Made by a program: the position numbers and the translations under genes
Assembly (NCBI GenBank): GCA_022578965.1
Contig: MU400777.1
Location: forward strand, 1-46,087
Origin: Xylaria sp. FL1777
Taxonomy: Eukaryota; Ascomycota; Sordariomycetes; Xylariales; Xylariaceae
Direction of reading: 5' to 3'
DNA length: 46,087 nucleotides
The notes under the pieces: model-generated
Told to the model about the DNA's origin: nothing
Database searches by the model: none
The model's input: only the letters and a program-made list of their open reading frames with translations
Shown here: piece by piece, positions 1-11,963 of the stretch
Position numbering within the stretch: position 1 is the first letter of the stretch
Layout: every line of letters begins with the position of its first letter

Positions 1-346
1 CTACGAAGGCTATGATGGGTTGGCTACGAAGGCTATGATGGGTTGGCTACGAAGGCTATGATGGGTTGGCTACGAAGGCTATGATGGGTTGGCTAGGTTG
101 GCTGCGAAGGCTGCGATGGGTTGGCTATGGTGGCCGCGATGGGTTGGCTATGGTGGCCGCGATGGGTTGGCTATGATGGGTTGGCTATGGTGGCCGCGAT
201 GGGTTGGCTATGATGGGTTGGCTATGGTGGCCGCGATGGGTTGGCTATGATGGCCGCGATGGGTTGGCTATGATGGCCGCGATGGGTTGGCTATGATGGC
301 CGCGATGGCGAAGGCCGCGATGGGTTGGCTGCAAAAGCCGCGATGG
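1..346. repeat. GC-rich minisatellite built from 9-bp and 14-bp modules
   Basis: Two modules alternate: a 9-mer of the form CTRYGRWGG (CTACGAAGG, CTATGGTGG, CTATGATGG, CTGCGAAGG) and a 14-mer ending in GATGGGTTGG. Together they make a 23-bp unit. Four identical units start at 1, 24, 47 and 70, variants run from 102, and 14-mers stand alone at 171-184 and 208-221, so copies were gained and lost by module. The last partial units end near 346. The period is not a multiple of three and the 14-mer CTATGATGGGTTGG brings in TGA, so it is not a coding repeat. The plus strand is G-rich with many GG and GGG runs, so a two-tier G-quadruplex is possible. The array runs off the left edge, so its true length is unknown. 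Confidence 0.95.
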
Positions 347-397
347 TACTACATGCATTAACAATTATTTTCTAGGCCAATGGGAGGGCTAGAAAAG

Positions 398-453
398 TTA
401 TGCCTGTGTAAGGTTATGCCTGTGTAGCAATTCTTTATGCCTGTGTAGCAATT
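398..453. repeat. Short repeat, three copies of TTATGCCTGTGTA
   Basis: The 13-mer TTATGCCTGTGTA occurs at 398-410, 414-426 and 435-447; the last two copies continue as GCAATT. Spacings are 16 and 21 bp. It lies between the minisatellite and the AT-rich DNA and keeps CC and TG steps that are rare further right, so it seems to have escaped the mutation. No function can be assigned. Confidence 0.85.
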
Positions 454-517
454 GCCAATTTTAAAAACTTTTAAAACTAATAATATATTAAAACAATAAA
501 CTTTAGTACTTTGGCCG

Positions 518-557
518 AAGGTTTTCTGCATTACGAAGTAATAAGAAAGAAAACCTT
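518..557. other. Nested hairpin near the edge of the AT-rich DNA
   Basis: AAGGTTTTCT (518-527) pairs perfectly with AGAAAACCTT (548-557). Inside the loop ATTAC (530-534) pairs with GTAAT (538-542). A further palindrome, ACGTTAACGT, follows at once. It could be part of a transposon end or a terminator-like structure. Nothing in the sequence decides between these. Confidence 0.6.
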
Positions 558-721
558 ACGTTAACGTTGTAATAAGTAGAACAAAGTAAAACGATAAAAT
601 AAAAGATTAAAAACAAAAGGAAAAAGAAAACGCAGTAGCTTAATGCAGTTAGTTTCTCTAAAAAGAGTTAATTATATACTTTGTAATTTTAAGCGCTTTA
701 ATTAGCTATAAATAAGCGTAC

Positions 722-775
722 AAAATTAAATTTCTAAAATAATTTAAAAAATTAAATTTCTAAAACAATTCAAAA
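722..775. repeat. Two-copy tandem repeat, 26-bp period
   Basis: ATTAAATTTCTAAAA starts at 725 and again at 751, followed by AATTTAAAA and then CAATTCAAAA. The copies differ by T/C changes, as expected if one was mutated more than the other. The rest of 470-833 shows no gene and no recognisable element. Confidence 0.8.
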
Positions 776-833
776 CACAAAAAAAACATATAAATAATTT
801 AAGGGTTTAAAAGGTAAAAATATAACGCGTAAC

Positions 834-1082
834 AAAAAAAAGCAGCATTAGTTTTAAACAAAGCGCAAGTTCTAAAAACTAGCATAATTAGGATTTCTAA
901 TGTAGCTTTTATTTACTGCAGCTTTTATTTATTTACTGCAGCTTTTATTTACTGCAGCTTTTATTTACTGCAGCTTTTATTTATTGCAGCTTTTATGTTT
1001 TTAAAGCAAAAAAAGCAGCATTAGTTTTAAACAAAGCATAAGTTTTAATAACTAGCATAACTAAAATTTTTACTGCAGCTTT
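834..1082. repeat. About 75-bp direct repeat flanking a 16-bp tandem array
   Basis: A block beginning AAAAAAAGCAGCATTAG lies at about 834-910 and again at about 1,008-1,082. Each copy ends in a GCAGCTTTTAT-like sequence. Differences such as GCGCAAG/GCATAAG and TTCTAAAA/TTTTAATA are mostly transitions. Between them, 901-996 holds six units of TGCAGCTTTTATTTAC (16 bp; one unit expanded to 20 bp by an extra ATTT). The array is built from the end of the direct repeat, so it probably grew by slippage. From 1,083 to 1,928 nothing else can be named. Confidence 0.85.
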
Positions 1083-1930
1083 TAACCTTTTTTTACATAA
1101 ATAAAACCTTACTTTAGCAACCGCTAAAAACTATATTATTTCTTAGTTGCACTAAGGTTTTTTAGCCATTTTAAACTTTTAAACAATAAACAATATTTTT
1201 ACTTTAATTTATAAAAACAAATCTTATTTTTAAACAAATTGCTTTAGTTAAGCTATAACGCTTTATAATAAAACTTTGCTTAAATTTTGTTTACTTTTTA
1301 GCACTAAGTAAGTTTGTATTTTTTACTTAAAAGGTATTTTTTTTAATAATAGCTTTTAATAAAGTTAATTTTTAAATTTAAGTTGCATTAAAAGCAAAAA
1401 AAAATAACCTATTTAAATAAAGCAACATAGTTATTACATTGCTATTTTTAACTTTAATTTAACTTGCTTTTTATTATAAAAGATTTGTTTTTTTAGCTCT
1501 AGAAAAAAATAAAAAGCATACCGTTACTACTTTTTTTAATTTGCTAAAAGCTTAAAAAAAAAACAAAAACTATATTAAGTTTAATTTAAACCATTTTTTA
1601 ATATATTTTAATATATATTAACAATAATAATTTTTTTAACAAGCTTTGACCTTTTTAGTATTTTTTATTTAGAATTATTAAATGCATATATTTTAATAAT
1701 GTTCTTTAATATAAAAATAAAAAGTTTTATTTCTGCAAAATCTCGTTTTTTAAACTACTAGTAAATAATTATAGCAAATCTAATAATTCTATAAGTAATT
1801 AAATTTAAATTATGTTTAAGCTTAACGCAAGTATTAATAAAAAAGTTTATTATTAATTAAAGTTATTTATGCTTAAATATTAAAAATTCTATTAATTATT
1901 TTTATAAGTTACAAATTTTACTAAACATAT

Positions 1931-2049
1931 TATTAATTATTTTTTTTATTAATTATTTTATTAATTATTTTATTAATTATTTTATTAATTATTTTATTTT
2001 ATTGATTATTTTATTATTGATTATTTTATTAATTATTTTATTAATTATT
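1931..2049. repeat. 12-bp tandem repeat TTAATTATTTTA
   Basis: About nine units of TTAATTATTTTA run through this stretch. Some units carry TTGATTATTTTA, where an unmutated G remains. It is a low-complexity satellite without coding content. Confidence 0.9.
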
Positions 2050-3900
2050 ATAAGTATTGCTGCAATTATAGCTAATATGCTATTTTTAACAATTTTAAAT
2101 CTTGATTTAGCATATAAATAATATTTACGCATTAATTTTTAATAGCGTTTATAAAGTAGCACTTTATTAACTATACTATAGACTTTTAAAAAGCTTTTAT
2201 TATAAATATTAATTATATTTTTAAATAAACAAATAGCTTTAATTAGAAAATCTTATTTTAGCACTATATTTAGCAAAAGGTAAAAACTTTTAATTATTAC
2301 TAACAGAACTTAGCTTTAAACATTCTTTTAGTTTTTAAAAAAAGCATTATATTAAAAACTATTGTTATACTTTACGTTTATAAATTATTTTTTTTTATAT
2401 AGCTTTTAAAGAGCTCTTAAAGCTAGCTTTAAAAATAATGCTGCTACAAAAAAGCATTTAAAGCTATTTTTTCGCTTACAGGCCTACAAAAAAAACAAAA
2501 ACAATACTTCTGCTTTTTTTGTATTTTTTAGCTTTTTTATAATTGCTTTTATTTACTATTACTATAATAACTTAAAAAATAAAAAAATTTAAACAGTTGC
2601 TTTAATAAAACGCTATAAAATTATTAATATATTTTTGTTTAGTAGCTATTCTAAAAACTTATTATACCGGTTTTTTATAGTTTATTTTTGCACTAAGCTA
2701 AAGTAAAACATATAGCTAATAATACTTTTTGTTTATAATTCTTTTAATACTATTCCTAGGGTTTTTTTATAGTTTGCTTATATATATATTTTTACGCTGT
2801 TTTTTTACTACTATTGCTATAATTCTTTCTGTATGCTACTTTTTAGCTTTTAGTTTTCCGTTTTCTTTTTGTTTTTGCTTTTCTTGCTTATATTTATAAG
2901 CCTTGTTTTATAGCATCTAATTGCTTTCTGTTTTTTTTCTTTCGTATTTTTAGTCCTTAGTATTCCTATAATACTTGCGCTAATAAAAAAAAAAAAAAAC
3001 AAACCGTTTAAAGCTTTTGTTGCTTTATTAAGCTTATGCTTAGCCTAATATATTAAACATACTATTATTAAATTATTACTTTTTTTTTATAACGTAAATA
3101 AGCTTTAAAACCATATTATAAAGCTAATAGTAGCTATAAACTTTAAATGCTTTGTTTACTAAAAAAAAGAACACGTAGTACTAATAATTAAGTAAAAAAT
3201 AATAAGTAGCATAAATAAGCTTATAACTAAGCTTGCAGCTTGCTTAATAAAAATTCCTTTTAAAAGTAGCGCTATAACGTAAAGCTATATTAATACCTAA
3301 TAATATTTTTATTAAGCATACTAACAATTTATTTTGCACTAAACCTTTGTATTTTTTCCTGTTTTTTTTACTGTAATTACTATGCTTAATACTACTTTAT
3401 TTACTGCTTATATTCCTATAGTTATTACTTTTTTTTTACTTTTAATTAAAATAAAATTAAATTATACTTATTACTATAATAAAAAAAATAATAACGCTTA
3501 TTTTTAAGCAAAATGCCTATGCTAGCTAAAAAGCTAGCTATAATAATAATAACTTTAGCAGATATCTTTTTAGCTATAGCTATTTTCTTTCTTTAAATAA
3601 TGCTTGTTTTTTGCTATTTATTTATTTTAAAAGCACTTGTTTTAAAAAGAGCTAAATTTGGTGTTAATATGTCCTTTCCCTAAACAATAAAATGCTATAA
3701 CGCAAAATAAAGCTAGTTAAAAAAACTAAATCCTGGCTTTTTTTGTACTTACTTATACTAAAAATATTAGCAAAAACCTCTTTAGTACTAATCTATATAT
3801 TTTTTTATTTATTTTTCCTTTATATATATTCCTTATATATATCTTTATATATAAATATACATTTTTATATATATATATATATACATAAAAACGCGCGTAC

Positions 3901-3945
<45 letters not shown>

Positions 3946-6249
3946 CTTATTTATTTAATAAGGTTTTATTCTTTTGCTTTACTTACTTCTTTTTACTAGA
4001 TTTTGTACTATATTATTTATTATGTATTATTTAATACTATATTTCCTGATTTTTTGCAACAACGTTTTAGTAATATCTATTGCCTTTATTTAACTATTTC
4101 TTTTAATATTTTTGCTGTTTTTTTATTTACTAATGCAATAAAATATACAGCTATAAAACGGGCCAAATAAATATATAACCTCGGTATATTTTTTTGCTGC
4201 TAATTTTGTATTATAAAACTATTTTTTTTTTTTAAGCAAATATATTATACTTTAAATTTTTTTTTTTTTACTGAACTAGTTTTTTTTACTAAGTACTTCG
4301 TTTTATTATGCTAAAACACTTATTTTATGCTAGTTAAACTTATTAGCAAATGCTAAAATAAAAATACGCTATTATATAATTTTAGTTGCTTTTATAGCTT
4401 TATTGCTAGTTTTGCTTTTTTTTTTACCTATATATATTTATACTTTTATACTTACGTATTTAAGCACTAAGTTTTTTTTTTTTCTTTTTTTTTACTTAAG
4501 CACGCACTTATATACTTTCTTTTTTTTAAGTACTCTTTAATACTATACTTTGCTGTTTATACGTTCCTTTAAATAACTTTTTTGTACTATATAACTTGTA
4601 AAAATAGCATCTTTTAACTTTTGCTAAAAAGTATTGCTAGCGTTTATATATAATAAATGCTTCCGGGCTTACATATTTAAAGCAAAAGCGCTTTTATTTA
4701 TTAGCAACTAAAACAGCAACTATATTTAAAAAGCTATAATGCTTATAATATACTAATAAAGCTAGCTAAGCTAAAAATAAAAACATAAGCTTACGTTTTT
4801 AATATACCTAAGTATTAAAAACTAGCTGCTATTCTTTATAGCTTTAAAATTTAAGCAAGCTTTTTTAGCTTAGCTTTTATGTTTTAAAAATATAATCTTT
4901 TTACTAGCTGCATTTTATAATATAATGCTAATAGTATACTTAATATAGCTTATATACGTAAAGCTACTTAAACTATTGTGCGTTGCTTAGCTTTTAAAGT
5001 TTAATAGCGCAGTATTAATACTTTATAACTTTTTGCTGAATTTTTTATAGCTTATATAAACTAAAAACAAAAACTAAAGCTAATTTTTATAAAAAGCGCG
5101 CTTTACGCTTGCTTTAGCTTTGCTTAGTTTGCTGCTAACTAATATCTTTAAAACTTTATAGCTTAAATAAGTAAAAACTTTAGCGATATATTACTAGCAG
5201 TGCCTTTTCGTACAGCTATTACTTTTTTTGCTTGCTGCATTAATAACTTACTGCTTTTCTTAAATATCTGCTAGCTAAACTATCTTAAATCTACTAATAT
5301 TTAATTCTTTATATGTTATAACTTCTAAAATATTATTATATATTTTAATTAAGCAACTTAAATGCTTTACTATTTACTTAATAAGCTTATTTTGCTTTAT
5401 AATTGCTACTTAATTGTTTTTTAATACTTAGCTACTATTATATACTTAACTGCTACTATATTTTTAGCTAGCTAAATTTGTTTTACTTTTTATAATTAAT
5501 AGCTAAGCAAGGTAATTTTTCTTTATATATTATATATTATTAAAAAACATAGCTAATTAAGCTTTTTTTGTTAAGCTAAAGCAACTAAAGTTATTAATTA
5601 TGTTTTGTTTTATTAGTTTAGTTTACTATTTGCTTTAGTTCCTACGCAAAAAAATGCATAAAAAAAGTAAGAAAAAGCAATAAAGTTAAGCAAGCTTTTA
5701 AACTATATTTATTTTTGTTTACAAGTTTATAAAACTTAAAAGTTTTTAAAGCGTATATACTAGTAGCACTAAGCAGCAAAAAAAATAAGCTAATTTTTTA
5801 TACCGCATTATATTTATTTTATTTTTTGCTAAAGCAAAAAACTATAAAGTTAGCTTTTTTTACAATATAATATTTACTTTTATTATTTACTTTTACTAAA
5901 AACTTATGCATGCTAAAATACTACATAACTAAAAAGTTAATCTAGTATTTTAAGTTTTATAAAAAACTATATTAGCTATTATATATTATAACCGTTTACT
6001 AAAGCAAATATATAACTATAAAGCCTTACTACTAAATAGCTTTTTTTATACTATTTTATAATTAATAGTGCTATATACTTGTTTTATTATTACTTTATGT
6101 TTTATTTTCTTTTTAATAGCCTTAAGTTAAAACTTTTATAATTATAGCTTTTTTAAAACTTAAAACAATTTTTATATTGCTAAAGTTAAAGCTATAACGT
6201 TATGCTTACAATTTGCTATTTATTTTTTTTAACAGCAATTATATTTTTT
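2050..6249. other. AT-rich, T-biased decayed DNA; a (TA)n tract at 3,866-3,941
   Basis: No intact gene. From about 2.4 kb the plus strand is rich in long T runs, which elsewhere in this window goes with relict genes on the minus strand. A short K/E/Q-rich minus-strand reading around 2,800-3,000 has few stops but cannot be assigned to a family. (TA)n runs lie at 3,866-3,883 and 3,901-3,941, separated by a short ACGCGCGTAC insert. An open stretch of about 71 codons over the (TA)n tract is a low-complexity artefact. Confidence 0.7.
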
Positions 6250-7080
6250 ATAAAAGCTTACTACATATTTAAAAACTTACGAAGTTCTTTTTTTTTAGTA
6301 AACTATGTACCTTTAAATGCTTATGCCTTTTTATTTATTTTTATTTTTTTTTTAAAGCTTCATGCACTTTATTAGTTCTTGCTTTGCTTTAAAACGTCTT
6401 ATATACTTTATTAGTTTTTGTTTTTTTTTTAAAAGCTTTATATACTTTATTTATATTTCTGTTTTTTTTATAAAGCCCTTTTTTTTTTTCCTAGGAAAGG
6501 TTTCTTACTATAACATTGTTTTCTTTATATGTTTTTATTATTGTTGTTTTTAAAAAAAAAAGATTAATAGCGCTATAATACTTTTTATAATTTGTTTAGT
6601 TGCTTTTTTATTACGTTAGCTACTTTTAGATCTTTTTTAGTTTGCAGTAGCTTAGCTACAAAGCTTTTTTATAGCTGCTCCTTTTTTTTCTATAGTAAAT
6701 CGTAACGCAAAACCACATGTTAAAAAGTTTTCTTTTTTTTTACACATTTGCAAAAAAACATAAAAAAGCTTAAAACTTTCTTTTTATATAAAAACGCCTT
6801 TAAACTTATTTTCTTAGTATATATTTATATTATTATAGCTGCTTTATGCTTTAGTAGCTTATTATACTTTTTAAAAGCTTTATTTTTGCTAAGCTTTTGC
6901 TTAGCTATAACTAAATAACTGCTGCTTGTTTTAGTTTAAATTTATGTGCTTATTTATTTTTTTTTAAGCGTAATCCTAAGTTTTTTTCCTTTTAATTACT
7001 TTTTTAGCTAGAAATCTAGTTCTAGCATTAGATCTTTTTTAGCTATGCTTTTTTCATTGCTTATAAGTTTACTCCTAGGT
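6250..7080 (-). pseudogene. Relict reading frame, family unknown
   Basis: Read on the minus strand in one frame (codons starting at 6,780 and every third base below), this gives long stretches broken only by TAA, TAG and rare TGA. One stretch at about 6,780-6,570 reads MCKKKENFLTCGFALRF and then EKKGAAIKKLC. Another at about 6,450-6,365 gives a lysine-rich, heptad-like run with two similar units, QKLIKYIRRF and QELIKCMKL, which suggests a coiled coil. Many of the lysines were probably glutamates before mutation. I do not recognise the family. A decayed transposon protein is the likely source, given the setting. Confidence 0.4.
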
Positions 7081-9479
7081 TAGTTTTTAGCTCTTTAAGT
7101 TTTTGCGTCTTAAATAAAAGTTTTAATTTTTACTATTGCTTATTAAATTAACTTTTTTATAGCTAAGCTTTTTATATAATGCTTGCAAATAATAAAAAAA
7201 TATTAGCTAGCTTATTTTTATTAAAGCTTGCTTATTATATAAGCTAACAAGCAAGCTTTTTTGTTTTGCTTAGTTATTTGCGCTTTTTTTGCTTTAGCAT
7301 AAAAAGTATTAACGTTTTTATTTTTGTTTTTAGTATAAAAGCTACACAAGCTTTAGCTTCTTTTTTTTGTTTTTTTTTATTAGCTACTATACGTTTTTTC
7401 TTTTTTTCATTTTTTTTTAGAAAACATTTATACTTTTAATTTTCTAAAGTTTATAGCAACACATAATTAAGTATTTTAGTAGCTAAAACAGCAATACGTG
7501 TGCTAAGTAAGTTAAGCTAGCTTACAACATAAAAAAGCTCTAGCTTAAGTTTATTATTAATAGGTTTACTTAAGATAACATGCTTTTTAATAATAAATAC
7601 GTTTGTATTATGTTTAAAGGTTAAATAAATAAGCGCAAAAGCAGGGCTATTGCTTGGTTTATAATCTTAAAGCTTTAAAGAAAAAAGTATTTTAATATAT
7701 AATCTTCGTAGTAAAGCGTGCGTTATAGTAGCGTTTAAAAAAAGCAAAAAAAGCTATAGCTTAAATACTGCAAGCCTTACATACTAATAGCTAATAGCGT
7801 AAATCTTTTATGCATAGCTAATTATTTCTGCGCAATTTTAAAATAGCAGCAAGTTATATAAATATAATAGCTAACATAATTATTGCTATAAAAAAAGCTA
7901 AACTTTATTGCTAATATATAGCCTTTTAAAAATTATATATAAACATAAAAATTAAAATAGAACTATTATAGTTTTTTGTTTAAGCAAATAAAATAGAAGT
8001 ACTAAAAAGTAAGTAAAATGTACGTGTAATAGCTAAAAAAAAAAAAAAGCAAGAATAAAAATATATTTGGGTATATAAAAATAAACAACCTAGCTAAATA
8101 AAAACAACTAATATAGCTATTTAAACTTGCGCAAAAAGATTAGCTGCAAGTAAACAACAAGTAAACTAAAAATATAGTTAACATGCTTTATTATACCTAG
8201 TAGTTTTATAATAAGTTCTATTAATATAAGTAATTGTTATAAAATAACGCTATTATTGCAAAATTAACAATAATAATATATATTACACTTAACGTAATAA
8301 TAATTGTTTTAAAAATACAAGTTTTAGTTAAGTAAAATAAATCAAAGTATATTTACTATTTTTTTTATTTATTAATTTTATTATATATTATTTTTTTAAC
8401 TTTTAGTAAAATTTACAGCAAAATATATAGCTGCTTGCTTAAAAACCACTATTATAAGTAAATATGTAGCTACACTTAAGTATAAAGACTAATTTCTAAA
8501 CTATTACTTTATATAGTATAGCAAAGCACTAAGGTATAATAGCAAGCAATAAAAAAAAAGGCTAAAAATAAGTTTTATTAGCTATATATTCTTTTAATGT
8601 TTTTAAATAACTTAAAGGATTATATAATGCAAAATATAGTATTAGTAGTAGCAAAAATATATATATAAAACTAAAGAAAAAATAAAAAAAAGGTTATTAA
8701 AAAGCTTAATAAGATTAACATTTTAAAACATTAGTTTAATAGCATTATTTATATTTAACATATTTTTAACAGTGTAGTAATAAATCAAAAAAAATAAATA
8801 TTTTTTTTTTTTTAATTTATTTTAAAGCTTTGTATAACTTAAAATATATATTATAATAGTTTAGCTTTGTTAACTTAATAAATATATAATAAAATATATT
8901 TTAAGAATAGTTTTAGAACTTATATAAAAAGTTAAATATATTAGTATAAATGCAGCTAAATATAAGTAAATATAAGCAAAAACAAAGTTAAAAATAAACA
9001 GTAGTATTATATTATATAAAGTAAGTAGTAGCATAGCTATAATAATAATATATAACAAGATTTTATAATTTTTTTTAATATAACTTAATAAGCAAAAAAC
9101 AGAACTTATAGCTTAAAAAAAAAAACATTTATTGATTTATGCTAAAATATAACAAAAAAATCCATTATTTCTTCTTTTTAATTATTGCCTTCTTTTTATA
9201 GGCCTTTAAAATACTGCGTTTTAAGCAACGCGTAATTATAAGCAATATATTATTTTCTGTACTTCTGTTAGTTATATAAGCCCTCTTACGAAAATTATGC
9301 ATAAAAGCAATAGCTTTATTATTATTATTTTTATTTAAAGCTAAATTAAAGTTAATATTATTTCTATTAGTTGTTTTTAAATTAGTAAACTAAGTTAAAA
9401 ATGCTAAAGTATTTATATTAGTAATATTAAAAAATAGCATTATATTTAAAGCGTTTATTATTAATATTGTTGTTTTAGT
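7081..9479. other. AT-rich decayed DNA, nothing identifiable
   Basis: The T-biased character continues to about 7.5 kb, with a lysine-rich minus-strand reading near 7,250-7,430 that may continue the relict to its left. From about 7.6 kb the strands are more balanced. I see no RNA gene, terminal repeat or recognisable protein motif. A 62-codon minus-strand open stretch at 8,870-9,058 is hydrophobic only because it is built from A and T codons. Confidence 0.6.
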
Positions 9480-9960
9480 AAAGCTTTAATTAAAAAGTAT
9501 GCAAAAAACACTTTTAGTTTTAGCATTAATTATATCTTTATCTTTAAAAATAAAGTGCTTAAAAAGTATTAGTATAATAAGCAACTAAATAATAAATAAG
9601 CTTTTATTAATAGATTTTATAATCTAAAAGGTATAAAACAAAGTTTTAGTTTCTAAGTTAGCTATGTTTTTTTTAATAGTAATTATAGTTATACTAGTAT
9701 GCTTTAATGCTATAATAAATACTAATTGTTCTTAAATATGCTTTTAATAATATAATAGTAACAAACTAGCTATAAATAGCAAACCTAGCTCTTTAGTGCT
9801 AGCAAACTTAATTATATTAGCTATAATACAAAATATAAAGTTCTTCTTATTTCTACTAGTAATAAAAATCATTAGGTTTATATTTTTAATATTTAAGTTC
9901 TCTTTGTTGCAATTAGTAAAATCAATAATATTTATTGTATTAACGTACTAATAATAAATT
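9480..9960 (-). pseudogene. Weak relict reading frame, family unknown
   Basis: A single minus-strand frame from about 9,960 down to 9,480 gives stretches such as ELKY*KYKPNDFYY and FVTIILLKAYLRTIS, then NFVLYLLDYKIY. The stops look like former Gln or Trp codons. It is rich in Tyr, Gln and Lys. No family motif can be seen, and a chance reading in AT-rich DNA is not excluded. Confidence 0.25.
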
Positions 9961-11611
9961 GCATTACTAAGTACTTTTCTAGTAATATGCTATACTAAGC
10001 TAAGCATATAAATTAAAGCTAATATTAATACCTATTGTTTTTTGTTAACTTTAGTTAAAATAATAATAACTGTAAAAGCAAAAACTAAACTTTTAGTCCT
10101 TAAATTATACCACGAAAAACAAATAAAAAAGAAAATTAATGCTTTTTGTTTTTATTCCTAAGTAAGTTAAATATATATATAATTTATAATACTAGTTATA
10201 ATTGCTACAAAAAGCTAATGCTAATTTAAATCGTTTTATTTAATACTAAAAATAAATATACTAAGTTTTATAAAGATTTTTAAACAATTTAAGATATTAC
10301 TTACTAATATAATGTTTTTATTAGTTTTAAGGTAATTTATTTAAAACAAAAGTTAATACAAGCAAAAAAGAACGCATTATAATATATTAAGCTGCTTGCT
10401 ATAGTTATTTTATATTAATATATACTTAACTAAACAAAAATAGTATTATACGCTAAAGCACTATATTAACTAACAACTATTTTTAGGTAGCTAGTAAACT
10501 TAAGTTTTACATTGTATTTTATGTTTAAGTAGTTTTATATATTATAAGTTATGTTATTAAACTAGCTTACTATTGTAAAAAATAAAAGAAATAGTGAAAC
10601 ATAGTTGCAACTTATAAAAAGAAAAGATTAGTTGCGTTAAATTTGTGCTTTTAAATCTATAATAAAGTTTAAAATATTTAATAAAAAAAAATAAAAGCTA
10701 TAATAAAAGGTGTAAAAAAAGCAATAAAGAAACTATTATATAGTATAGTTATCTTTAGAAAAGCCGTTTAATATAAGTATATATATATATATATACGCGT
10801 ATAATACTTATTAAAGAAATAAAAGCATACTAAAAATTATACTTTAAAACTACTAAGCATAGTATACTAGGTATAAAGCTAGAAATCTAGCAAATAAACT
10901 AGTAAAACTAGTTCTATAGATTTTAAAAAGATTTAAAAGCTATAACTTTAATATAATATTTTATAAACTTTAATAAAAAAACATTAAACTACCTTTTCAA
11001 ATTTCTAGGCAGCTAAAAAAAAATTAAAGTATAAACTATAGTAAAAGTGCTAATTATGCATAATATCTTACTTTTTATAAAGCTAAGGCATTAGCTATTA
11101 TTAAGCTACTTATAACGTTTTAGTTTTAAATTAAATAAACATTTTTAACTAGATTTAATCTATTATTAAGTATTAAAATTGCTGCATATATTAGTAAAGC
11201 TTTATAATAGTTTAGTTCATTAGTTATTAGCTCGATTAATTATTTTAAGAACACTTTATATAGATTTATAAAATTAGTTATGTAGTATTAAGCCATCCTT
11301 AAAAGTATAGTTAAGCAATAAATACTTATAAATACTATAATACAATTACATAAAAAGTAACCAACCTAAAGGGTAAAAACTATAACTTAAAACAAAACTA
11401 ACAAAAGTAAACAAAAAAAAAACAAAAAGAAATAAAACAAAGCAATAATGCTTATGTTACTACTATTTAAAAAGCTTATATAAAGTAAGCAAATTAAACT
11501 ATCGGTAAAATTCATTACTATATAAAAATATATTGTAATAGCTTTTATAAATTCATAAACTTTAAAACTTTTTTTTTACTAAGACTTATAGATTTAGTAT
11601 TATATAATATA
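9961..11611. other. AT-rich decayed DNA, nothing identifiable
   Basis: No gene or element end is recognised. A short (TA)n run at about 10,779-10,795 ends in ACGCGT, resembling the ACGCGCGT beside the (TA)n tract near 3.9 kb. Confidence 0.6.
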
Positions 11612-11963
11612 TAATTAAGATTTAACTGCAAACATAATGCATAAATAGCACGTGCTATTTTATAGTATTATTTTACTAGAAAATTAACCTTTAAACATTA
11701 AACTAAGCATTAATAATATATAAATATATTAAAACAATAAAACAAAAGGCATTAATTTTTTTCTTTTTTTTTTAAGAGATTTAACTATAAACATTAAGCA
11801 TTATTAGCATATGCTATATTATAATCTTATACCTAGTAGCATATGCTATTTTGTAGCTTCATTTTATTTAGTAGCACGTGCTATTTTGTAGTTTTGTACT
11901 TAGTAGCGCGTGCTATTTTATAATTCCATTATAACAATAAAACAAAAAGCGTTAAATTTTCTA
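11612..11963. repeat. Degenerate repeats with five E-box-like palindromes
   Basis: Two related blocks share AGATTTAACT, then AAACAT, then a palindrome (starting near 11,616 and 11,778). AACAATAAAACAAAA occurs at about 11,732 and again at about 11,935. The palindrome TAGCACGTGCTA or a variant occurs at 11,646-11,657 (inside a perfect 18-bp palindrome, 11,643-11,660), 11,805-11,816, 11,837-11,848, 11,872-11,883 and 11,904-11,915. Spacing in the last four is 32-35 bp. Cores are CACGTG, CATATG, CATATG, CACGTG and GCGTG-containing. CACGTG to CATATG is the change expected from C-to-T on both strands at the central CpG. A regulatory array is possible but not shown. Confidence 0.75.

Noticed and set aside
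1..346. Minisatellite as a coding repeat or CRISPR array
   Set aside because: The 23-bp period shifts frame and brings in stops, and there are no unique spacers between the repeats.
3743..3958. 71-codon plus-strand open stretch
   Set aside because: It runs over T-rich DNA and the (TA)n tract; the reading is only Ile, Tyr, Phe and Leu from A/T codons.
6362..6553. 63-codon plus-strand open stretch rich in Phe
   Set aside because: It is the complement of a lysine-rich minus-strand relict, whose AAA codons read as TTT.
8870..9058. 62-codon minus-strand open stretch, hydrophobic
   Set aside because: Composition alone explains it; no motif, no membrane pattern beyond A/T codon bias, and no support in the flanks.
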